NCBI GenBank assembly: GCA_024234675.1
Contig: JACKNU010000016.1
Location: forward strand, 1-10,402
From: Pseudomonadales bacterium
GTDB taxonomy: Bacteria > Pseudomonadota > Gammaproteobacteria > Pseudomonadales > Halieaceae
Reading direction: 5' to 3'
DNA: 10,402 nucleotides
Position numbers and translations under genes: made by a program. A model generated the notes under the pieces. The model searched no databases and was not told where the DNA came from. It worked only from the letters and a program-made list of their open reading frames with translations. Shown in pieces: positions 1-5,441 of this stretch; position 1 is the stretch's first letter; each line of letters starts with the position of its first letter.

Positions 1-998
1 AATCCCAGTATGGTGCCCGAAGGCGCATCGCGCAGCGCCGGATCGGTTTCAATGAAGGTGACGGGAATTTCGTGGCGGCGAAAGATCTTGTCGATGGCCC
101 GGCCGAAACGGCCGTAGCCGCAGACGATCCAGCGGCCGCTGGTGTCCTGGTGCGGCGACGCCCACACTTTATGGTGAGGGTTGAAGACCAGGTCGCTGAT
201 GATGTGTTTGTAGGGTTCCCGGATTGACTTTACCAGGTGCAGGGCAAAGGTCTCAAAGGGGTCGATGATGTAGTCGGTACCGAAGGAAGCCAGGTTGGCG
301 GTATTGCTGGCGGATTGCGAGCGGCTGATCACCAGGCGCTCAGGGTCCACCAGTTTGCTGTCTATCGAGATCGCCAGGTTGGTGTGATCGTCGTTGGTGA
401 TGGCGATTACGCCAATGCAATTCTTGCGGCGTATACCGGCAATATTGAGCGTATCCGGGTCGGCGGAGTCGGCGCACAGGCCGGGGACCGCCAGCCCCAG
501 GCTGTGCGCCTCGAGTTCATCGATTGCCAGCGGGTTGGCGTCGATCACCACCGTTTGTATGCCCTGCTGGTCCAGCCGGCTCACCAGCCGCTTGCCGGTG
601 TAGCCGAAGCCGCAGACCAGGTAGAAGGGATCGCTGATGCGACGCACCCGGCGGGCAAAGGTGGTGCGTCGCATCAGGCGGTTGAAACTGGGGTCCTGGA
701 ACAGCGACAGGATCTTGCCGATGCTGTACAGCCAGCCGATCACCGTGGCGTAGATCATCACCATGGTCCAGGCCCGCTGGGCCGCGGTGAAGGGGTAGGG
801 TATTTCGCCGAAGCCGATGGTGGAGCCCATGAAACTGACAAAATAGAAGGCGTGGAAGAAGTCCATATGCCAGGGATTGCCCTGATCGTCCTGTCCCGGA
901 ATGAGGACAAAGCCGAGGGTCGAAATGGCATAGATGACGATGATGGTGAGGAAGGGCGCGCGCAGCCGCCGCAGCAGCAGGTAGAAAACGTGTCCCAT
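1..998 (-). CDS. Two-TM potassium channel protein with RCK (TrkA-N) domains, 3' end outside window
   Basis: Partial gene: 332 codons are present and the frame is still open at base 1. The protein starts MGHVFYLLLRR. A first membrane helix lies at about residues 15-35, a pore loop at about 50-66 with the filter-like motif STIGFGE (59-65), and a second helix at about 77-98. This is the two-TM plus pore-loop layout of bacterial K+ channels. An RCK/TrkA-N domain follows from about residue 125, with the nucleotide-binding GFGYTG at 130-135 and an acidic residue (D153) after the next strand. A second Rossmann start, CGYGRFG, appears at about residue 293, so two RCK domains are likely. Such proteins conduct K+ (or a related cation) across the inner membrane under nucleotide or ligand control. 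The ATG is preceded by AAAGAGG (1014-1008) with a 9-nt spacer. It lies 18 bp after the upstream small membrane-protein gene, so the two are probably co-transcribed. The channel/RCK assignment is firm; ion and ligand are inferred. Confidence 0.88.
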   Translation of the reverse strand, partial: MGHVFYLLLRRLRAPFLTIIVIYAISTLGFVLIPGQDDQGNPWHMDFFHAFYFVSFMGSTIGFGEIPYPFTAAQRAWTMVMIYATVIGWLYSIGKILSLFQDPSFNRLMRRTTFARRVRRISDPFYLVCGFGYTGKRLVSRLDQQGIQTVVIDANPLAIDELEAHSLGLAVPGLCADSADPDTLNIAGIRRKNCIGVIAITNDDHTNLAISIDSKLVDPERLVISRSQSASNTANLASFGTDYIIDPFETFALHLVKSIREPYKHIISDLVFNPHHKVWASPHQDTSGRWIVCGYGRFGRAIDKIFRRHEIPVTFIETDPALRDAPSGTILG

Positions 999-1016
999 GA
1001 GCGCCGGCCTCTTTGC

Positions 1017-1400
1017 TCAGTGGCGGACCATCATGGTCTCCAGGATCAACAGCACCACGGAGGTGACATTCGCCAGCAGGGCGCCGCCGGAGAGGGACAC
1101 GATACTGGCCATCATTTCTCCGTCCATCCCGGTCTCGGTGAAGTTCACCGCGGCCGCCCACACCACGGCAGCCAGGATCAGTTGCAGGTCAGCCACCAGG
1201 CTGGTGGCGAGCAGCACCGCGCCGACGTGGGTGCGGTCACCGAATTTCATCACCGTCGCGATCAGGCTGACCACCAGGGCGGCGTAGAGTTCGTACACAT
1301 GATGGTGTTCGGGGTTGTCGATGTCCCCAAGGAAAAAACCGAAGTTGAAGGTCAGCGCCAGAAGGATGAAAAACGCGAAGACGACTTTTTCTGCATTCAT
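1017..1400 (-). CDS. Small four-helix membrane protein of unknown function (possibly DUF6394-like)
   Basis: A 127-residue, very hydrophobic protein with four predicted membrane segments at roughly residues 6-24, 36-52, 58-84 and 97-122. A histidine-containing loop (EHHHVYELY, 31-39) follows helix 1, and a charged loop with MKFGDRTH (51-58) lies between helices 2 and 3. No enzymatic motif is visible. It resembles the short uncharacterised proteobacterial membrane proteins grouped as DUF6394; this is from memory and not verified. The start ATG has GAGG (1411-1408) seven bases upstream, and a sigma70-like promoter sits about 40 bp further up. The stop lies 18 bp before the K+ channel start, so the two genes very likely form an operon. 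Inference: it may be an accessory or regulatory subunit of the channel, or act in the same cation or voltage homeostasis response. No function can be assigned from sequence alone. Confidence 0.8.
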   Translation of the reverse strand: MNAEKVVFAFFILLALTFNFGFFLGDIDNPEHHHVYELYAALVVSLIATVMKFGDRTHVGAVLLATSLVADLQLILAAVVWAAAVNFTETGMDGEMMASIVSLSGGALLANVTSVVLLILETMMVRH

Positions 1401-1440
1401 GCTGCGGCCTCAGGGTGTAGGGTGCCAGCCCGGTGTCACG

Positions 1441-1469
1441 ATAGTAGGTAGCTGCCGGGAAACCGTCAA
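1441..1469 (-). promoter_or_regulatory. Sigma70-like promoter for the small membrane protein / K+ channel operon
   Basis: On the minus strand, TTGACG (1469-1464, five of six matches to the -35 consensus) is followed by a 17-bp spacer and TACTAT (1446-1441, four of six matches to the -10 consensus). Transcription would start near 1434, giving a leader of about 34 nt before the ATG at 1400 with its GAGG ribosome-binding site. It lies in the 109-bp gap between the SDR stop and this operon, which supports a separate transcription unit. No experimental support. Confidence 0.55.
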
Positions 1470-1509
1470 CTGCGCAGGGGTAACGAGGTCCGGTCCGGCA
1501 GCGCGTAGT

Positions 1510-2385
1510 TCAATCTGCCGCGCTGCGGTCGGCAGCGCCGGGTAACAGGCCGATTTTGCGGGCGATCACGCGGTCGATCATGCGCTTGGGAGCAAAGCGC
1601 ACCAGCAATTTTTCGGCCAGCGAGGCATTGACTGCCGCATAGCGCACCGCCGGTCGCTCGGCGGTGAGCGCCTTGTGGATCAGCCTGCCCAGGTGTTCCT
1701 GTGAGTAACCCCTGCGCCCCTGGGCGATGAACATCTTCTGGAAATTTTCCATGATGCTGCGGTAGGGTGAGTGTGCGTACTGCTCTATGTCAATTTCTTC
1801 GGCCTTGTCCCAGATGGCGGTTCGTACCGGACCCGGCCCGATCACGATGACATCGATGCCGAAGATCATCAGCTCCCGGCGCAGCGCCTCGGAATAACCC
1901 TCCAGGGCGAACTTCGACGCGGCGTAGGAACCCAGGAAGGGCAGGGCGCGAATGCCGGCCTGGGAGCTGATGTTGACGATGCGCCCGGGAGGTCCCTGCA
2001 GGGCCCGGTCCACGCCCAGCAACGGGGCGAAAGCCTGAGTGACCATGATCGGGCCCAGCAGGTTTGTCTCCATGGCTTCGCGAACGGCGTCGGGGTCGAT
2101 TTCCAGCAGCGGCCCGGTGGAGGCGATGCCAGCATTGTTCACCAGGCCCTGCAGGCGCCGGCCGTGCAGTTCCTCGCGAACCCGCTGCGCGGCGGCCTCG
2201 ATTGCGGGCCGGTCGGTTACGTCGAACAGCAGGGGCGTGTAGTTCTGCCCCAGGCGGGCGCTCAGCCTGTCGGCATCGGCCTGCTTGCGTACCGAGCCGA
2301 AGACCCGAAAGCCCTTCTCTATCAGGACTTCGGCGGCGCCGTAACCGATGCCGCTGGATACCCCGGTGATAACAACTGACTGCAT
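1510..2385 (-). CDS. Classical short-chain dehydrogenase/reductase (SDR family oxidoreductase)
   Basis: A 291-residue NAD(P)-dependent oxidoreductase of the classical SDR family. Visible motifs: the cofactor glycine motif TGVSSGIG (7-14), D55 in the FDVTD segment, NNAG (83-86), N108, and the catalytic S141, Y154 and K158 (YAASK). These are followed by the GPGPVRT motif (about 183-189) that closes the cofactor site. S141 and Y154 are 13 residues apart, as in well-studied members, so it should be active. The substrate cannot be read from sequence; relatives reduce or oxidise alcohols, ketones and acyl derivatives. An earlier in-frame start exists at 2412, but the ATG at 2385 is preferred: it is preceded by AGGGAG (2400-2395) with a 9-bp spacer and begins directly at the first Rossmann strand. 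It starts 13 bp after the GST-like gene's stop, and its ribosome-binding site touches that stop codon, so the pair is an operon and probably translationally coupled. Confidence 0.9.
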   Translation of the reverse strand: MQSVVITGVSSGIGYGAAEVLIEKGFRVFGSVRKQADADRLSARLGQNYTPLLFDVTDRPAIEAAAQRVREELHGRRLQGLVNNAGIASTGPLLEIDPDAVREAMETNLLGPIMVTQAFAPLLGVDRALQGPPGRIVNISSQAGIRALPFLGSYAASKFALEGYSEALRRELMIFGIDVIVIGPGPVRTAIWDKAEEIDIEQYAHSPYRSIMENFQKMFIAQGRRGYSQEHLGRLIHKALTAERPAVRYAAVNASLAEKLLVRFAPKRMIDRVIARKIGLLPGAADRSAAD

Positions 2386-2398
2386 GTGACTGCTCTCC

Positions 2399-3505
2399 CT
2401 AGTCATAGACATCGATCATCTTGGCATCGACATGAAAAGGCAGCCGGCCGCACACCGTGTCGTCTATGGGCAGGCTCTCGTGCCGCCACAGCGGCTCCCA
2501 GCAGCCATGTCGCTCCAGCAGGGCGCGTGCCGATGCCTGGTCCGCGGCGGGCAGGGCCGTAAAGTGGTTGCGCAATTGCCTGAGGCACCACACCCGGTAG
2601 GGGGACCAGCGCGCCCCCCGGTATCGCACTCCGCCTGCCTCTGTGTCGAAGCGCTTGCGACCGGCCGCCACGGCATCGTTATTCGCGCACAGGTAGGGGA
2701 GGTAGTTGGAACCAATCTCCCGGAGGATCGGGCCCCAGTCAGCGGGGATACCCGCCGACAACCCGCCGGGCTGGTCCTGGAGACGGAAGTTCCACAGCCG
2801 GGCCGACCACTCCCACACGGCGGGCGCCTCCCGGCGCATGATTTCCGCCGGTACGGGGTCCAGGGCGAAGTGGCGGAAGATGGGCCCGGAGAAGCCGATG
2901 TCGGCCAGGCTGGGCCGGTCGCCCAGCAGGAAAGGACGCGCCTGGAAGATCGCCTCCAGTTGAGCCAGCGTGCGCCGGTAGATGGCCTCCACGCCGGGCA
3001 CCTGGTCTTTGGTAATCCCGTCCCCGGCCGTGTAGCCCTGGCGCTGCCGGCGGGTGATCAGCCGGCGTTTGAGCGCGGCGGGCAGGGCTATGTCGCCGCC
3101 AATCTCGTCCACCAGGTGATAGCTGGCGAAGCGCGCGCCCGCCGGGTAGTGCCAGCGGTAGTGCATGGCCGGCCGCCACAGCCACTCGTCAGCGTAGTCC
3201 TCCAGCAGCAGGCTGAAGAAGCGCTGCAGGGGATTGGCCGGTATGACTGCCGGTGCGGGGAACTCCCGCTCGAACCACTGGATGATGGGCGTGGTATCGC
3301 TCAGCCAGCGCCCATCGGCCAGTTGCATGGCCGGCATCTGGCTGGACCCGGTCTGCTCCTTGACGCGGGCCATAACCGGGCCGGCGCTCAGGGCCCGGAG
3401 CTGGTAGGGAATACCCTTGATCCGGCAGTAGTTCTCCAGTTTGCCGGTGAAATAGGAAATACTGGAGCCGTAGATGGTGACGGGTGCGACCGATTCCAAT
3501 GGCAT
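2399..3505 (-). CDS. Glutathione S-transferase-like protein with long C-terminal extension
   Basis: A 368-residue protein. Residues about 8-85 form a thioredoxin-like GST N-terminal domain (VTIYGSSISYFTGK, the cis-proline region SSQMP at 54-58, then LSDTTPIIQWFE). Residues about 90-240 look like the helical GST C-terminal domain, with the typical FLLGDRPSLADIGF segment and its N-capping box S199-x-x-D202. About 125 residues follow, rich in W, R and Y, making it much longer than a usual 200-230 residue GST. The N-terminal active-site position offers serines (GSSIS) rather than a clear catalytic cysteine. Family role: conjugation, isomerisation or binding of electrophiles with glutathione in the cytoplasm; the substrate is unknown. 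An upstream in-frame TTG at 3523 is possible, but the ATG at 3505 has GGAGG (3521-3517) at 11 bp, and that element overlaps the alternative start. Co-operonic with the SDR gene 13 bp downstream, suggesting one redox or detoxification step sequence (inference). Confidence 0.82.
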   Translation of the reverse strand: MPLESVAPVTIYGSSISYFTGKLENYCRIKGIPYQLRALSAGPVMARVKEQTGSSQMPAMQLADGRWLSDTTPIIQWFEREFPAPAVIPANPLQRFFSLLLEDYADEWLWRPAMHYRWHYPAGARFASYHLVDEIGGDIALPAALKRRLITRRQRQGYTAGDGITKDQVPGVEAIYRRTLAQLEAIFQARPFLLGDRPSLADIGFSGPIFRHFALDPVPAEIMRREAPAVWEWSARLWNFRLQDQPGGLSAGIPADWGPILREIGSNYLPYLCANNDAVAAGRKRFDTEAGGVRYRGARWSPYRVWCLRQLRNHFTALPAADQASARALLERHGCWEPLWRHESLPIDDTVCGRLPFHVDAKMIDVYD

Positions 3506-3583
3506 GGGCGGGTGTGCCTCCAAGGTGTAGTTATAGTTACCGGAAGTGACGCGTTGGCCCCAAGGTAGCGAGTTCCAGCGGTT
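3506..3583 (-). promoter_or_regulatory. Intergenic region upstream of GST-SDR operon: ribosome-binding site and weak -10 candidate
   Basis: This 78-bp gap separates the hipA stop from the GST-like gene. It contains a good Shine-Dalgarno GGAGG (3521-3517) that fixes the ATG at 3505. A lone -10-like TATAAC (3535-3530) is present, but the sequence 17 bp upstream of it does not match a -35 box. No hairpin plus T-run terminator for hipA is visible, so read-through from hipBA into GST-SDR is possible. Confidence 0.3.
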
Positions 3584-4891
3584 TCAACAATAGGGTTTGA
3601 TATGCAACGTTTGCTGAATACGCTTGGCATTTGCGGCCGGCACGCCAGCCAGCTCGGCGTAGGCCCGCCAGTTCGCTACCGTGCCCTGGACTTCGGCGAT
3701 GATTTTTTCGGCGCTGCCGCGCTTCAGCGCAGCTGTTTTTGCACAGGCCCTGAAATCATCCAGTGTGAAGTGCTCCCGCTTGCCGTTCATCGTCATCTGG
3801 TGGCTGGCGGTCCAGGTCCCGTTGGGGTTGAAACTGTAGGTCATGTCGAAAGCCGGTGACAGCGACCAGTTGCCCTGCCTGTCCATCAGGAAGGCGATAT
3901 TCTTCACATGATCGTCCTGATTGCGGGCCACGATATTGAACACCATGCGTCGGAACTGCTGTTCCAGGTCCCGCATGGGCAGGCCCAGTTGCCGCATGAC
4001 CAGCAGCGCCTGCTCGTAGCTGTGCGCCCCGGCCATATTGAAATCGTAGTGGGCCAGCGCGCACAGTGACTGCATATGCAGCTTGTCGCCACCGGGCAGG
4101 CGATCGAAGCGGCGCGTCATGAAATGGCGCCGGCCGTTCTCCTCGAACAGGCGGCACTCGCTGATGTCGATGCCGCAGTCCCGCGCCATCAGGTAGTAGG
4201 CGTACTCGACTACCCCGTAGCCCTTCGGGTCCTCCAGCTCCTTGTCGCGATTGCCGCTGACACCGTCGAATTTGAGCAGCCAGTATTCAAAGCCGTCCCC
4301 CGCGCGCAGCTGGCCGGAGCGGACCTCGTTGCTGGCCGGGTTCCAGGCGATCACCGCCTTCGCCCTGGCGCCACCGGCGGAGGTGCCCACCCGCAGGATA
4401 TCCCGCAGGGCGTCTTCCTTGCCCTGGTCCGCGAAGGACACCTGCAGGTCGTGGCGATGGCTCAGCACCCTGGATGCCAGTTCCACCAGTTTGTCGACGT
4501 CGATCCGGGTGGCCTGCTTTGCCCCCGGGCCGATCACCGGGGCAAACTCCAGCGCGCCCATGCCGCGCTCGCCGATGTAGCAGAGCCGCTCCACGGCGTT
4601 GAAGGACCCCGGCTGCCGCCCCTGTGTTGCCAGCCAGGCATCGATCAGTGCATTGCCGAACCGGTCCGGCAGGGAATCCGCCAGCATGCCGGGCAGCCCC
4701 AGGAAAGTCTGGCGCGACAATTCGGGAAAGCGGTACACCCGCCGGGACAGGGGCATTACCAACGGCGACAGCTCTATGCCGCTGCGGGCGAAGGCGGCAT
4801 CGTATTCGAAGGCGGCGACCTCTTCGCCGTCGAGCAGGGAGACGGCGCCGATGGTCCGGCCCCATAGCCTGACCTCGCCCAGGGTGCTCAT
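3584..4891 (-). CDS. hipA: HipA-family serine/threonine kinase toxin
   Basis: A 435-residue HipA-like toxin, the usual length of the full HipA family. The N-terminal HipA_N region (about 1-115) includes GLPGMLADSLPDRFGN (65-80), typical of this family. The kinase part carries the Gly-rich loop GTSAGGARAK (169-178). S171 aligns by spacing with the autophosphorylated S150 of E. coli HipA, K207 (WLLKFDG) with the ATP-binding lysine, D326 and N331 (DDHVKN) with catalytic D309/N314, and D349 (AFDMTYS) with metal-binding D332. All key residues appear intact, so an active kinase is expected. The best-known HipA phosphorylates glutamyl-tRNA synthetase, causing growth arrest and drug tolerance; this protein's target is not known. 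GAGG (4899-4896) lies 4 nt upstream of the start. The start overlaps the hipB stop by 4 bp (ATGA), so translation is coupled to the antitoxin. Expression is likely controlled by HipB at the operators near 5278-5382. Confidence 0.92.
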   Translation of the reverse strand: MSTLGEVRLWGRTIGAVSLLDGEEVAAFEYDAAFARSGIELSPLVMPLSRRVYRFPELSRQTFLGLPGMLADSLPDRFGNALIDAWLATQGRQPGSFNAVERLCYIGERGMGALEFAPVIGPGAKQATRIDVDKLVELASRVLSHRHDLQVSFADQGKEDALRDILRVGTSAGGARAKAVIAWNPASNEVRSGQLRAGDGFEYWLLKFDGVSGNRDKELEDPKGYGVVEYAYYLMARDCGIDISECRLFEENGRRHFMTRRFDRLPGGDKLHMQSLCALAHYDFNMAGAHSYEQALLVMRQLGLPMRDLEQQFRRMVFNIVARNQDDHVKNIAFLMDRQGNWSLSPAFDMTYSFNPNGTWTASHQMTMNGKREHFTLDDFRACAKTAALKRGSAEKIIAEVQGTVANWRAYAELAGVPAANAKRIQQTLHIKPYC

Positions 4892-5238
4892 GAATCCTCA
4901 CCCCAGCGCCAGGGCTCGCCGGCAGGTTTCCCGCTGCGCTTGCCGGAGGCGCGCTGCCTCACCTTGCCCTTGCGCTTCAGCATATCCATTGGCCGCGGCC
5001 CCGGTTCCGGCAGCAGGCCCTCCAGTCCCGGCATGGCGTCCAGTGCCCGCAGCACCCGCACCAGCGTGCCCAGCTGCGAGGCCTGTCCCGCTTCCATCCG
5101 CTCCAGGGTGCGCTTGCCGATGCCCGCCTGTTCCGCCACCTCCGCCTGGGTCAGCTGTATCTCCAGGCGCCGGCGGGCCAGCCGCTGGCCGATCTCGGCC
5201 AGCACGGCATTGTCGGTCAGCAAGGCGGTTATCTTCAT
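4888..5238 (-). CDS. hipB: HipB-family helix-turn-helix antitoxin / autorepressor
   Basis: A 116-residue XRE/Cro-type DNA-binding protein. The HTH domain spans about residues 12-68 (IGQRLARRRLEIQLTQAEVAEQAG..., then KRTLERMEAGQ), followed by a tail rich in K and R and ending in PWRWGEDS. As in other hip loci it should neutralise HipA and repress the hipBA promoter. E. coli HipB has 88 residues, so the tail here is about 45 residues past the HTH. It keeps C-terminal tryptophans (W110, W112), whereas E. coli HipB also ends in Trp. A GTG at 5277 would add 13 residues, but it lies only about 13 nt from the predicted transcription start with no ribosome-binding site. ATG 5238 is preferred, although its own Shine-Dalgarno is weak. 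A 5-bp GCGAG/CTCGC stem (5267-5253) sits just upstream of this ATG. The gene overlaps hipA by 4 bp. Confidence 0.87.
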   Translation of the reverse strand: MKITALLTDNAVLAEIGQRLARRRLEIQLTQAEVAEQAGIGKRTLERMEAGQASQLGTLVRVLRALDAMPGLEGLLPEPGPRPMDMLKRKGKVRQRASGKRSGKPAGEPWRWGEDS

Positions 5239-5277
5239 AGTCGTCACTGCCTGCGAGTAAGCCTCGCTTCTGCCCAC

Positions 5278-5299
5278 ATATCGTTATATATGACGATAT
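5278..5299. promoter_or_regulatory. hipBA operator site 1 (overlaps -10 and transcription start)
   Basis: Near-perfect 22-bp palindrome with outer arms ATATCGT and ACGATAT separated by 8 bp; 10 of 11 base pairs are symmetrical. Its core 5281-5296 reads TCGTTATATATGACGA. It overlaps the predicted -10 box (5302-5297) and start site (about 5290), so a bound HipB dimer would block RNA polymerase. The same half-sites and 8-bp separation recur at two more sites upstream. E. coli HipB operators (TATCC-N8-GGATA) have the same architecture. Confidence 0.78.
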
Positions 5300-5325
5300 A
5301 TAGGTTAAGTAGGCGGACTTGTCAA
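5297..5325 (-). promoter_or_regulatory. hipBA promoter (sigma70-like)
   Basis: The minus strand carries a perfect -35 box TTGACA (5325-5320), a 17-bp spacer, and TATATA (5302-5297, four of six matches to the -10 consensus). Transcription would begin around 5290, leaving a leader of about 52 nt before the hipB ATG at 5238. Operator 1 covers the -10 and start, and operator 2 abuts the -35, which is the arrangement expected of an autorepressed toxin-antitoxin promoter. Confidence 0.75.
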
Positions 5326-5344
5326 TTCGTAATATATAACGAAT
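5325..5344. promoter_or_regulatory. hipBA operator site 2 (abuts -35)
   Basis: A 20-bp palindrome with arms ATTCGT and ACGAAT around an 8-bp AT core; nine of ten pairs are symmetrical. The 16-bp core 5327-5342 is TCGTAATATATAACGA, matching site 1 except at the two positions flanking the shared ATATAT. Its edge touches the first base of the -35 box. Site centres 1 and 2 are 46 bp apart. Confidence 0.75.
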
Positions 5345-5366
5345 AAGACAATATTTCGGCCTTAAG

Positions 5367-5382
5367 TCGCCATATATTACGA
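5367..5382. promoter_or_regulatory. hipBA operator site 3 (upstream, degenerate)
   Basis: TCGCCATATATTACGA keeps the ATATAT centre and one perfect ACGA half-site; the other half-site has one change (TCGC for TCGT). It is centred 40 bp upstream of site 2 and about 85 bp upstream of the predicted start. A weaker auxiliary site that could support cooperative binding or DNA wrapping is inferred. Confidence 0.6.
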
Positions 5383-5441
5383 GTATAAAGCAGATTGGTT
5401 CACAAGGGGCAAGTCTGGCCGGTCTTCCCGGGATGGCCGGT

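Noticed and set aside
237..1451. Plus-strand reading frame of 404 codons opposite the K+ channel and small membrane protein
   Set aside because: It spans two genuine minus-strand genes and the gap between them, with no protein-like hydrophobic or domain pattern.
2432..3568. Long plus-strand reading frame (378 codons) opposite the GST-like gene
   Set aside because: Shadow of the GST-like gene in GC-rich DNA: no recognisable domain, atypical composition, and the opposite strand encodes a clear GST fold.
5415..5440. Possible terminator hairpin (CTGGCC ... GGCCGG) after the RND pump gene
   Set aside because: The stem is only about four solid pairs on the minus strand, the loop is long and there is no T-run, so it is not a convincing intrinsic terminator.
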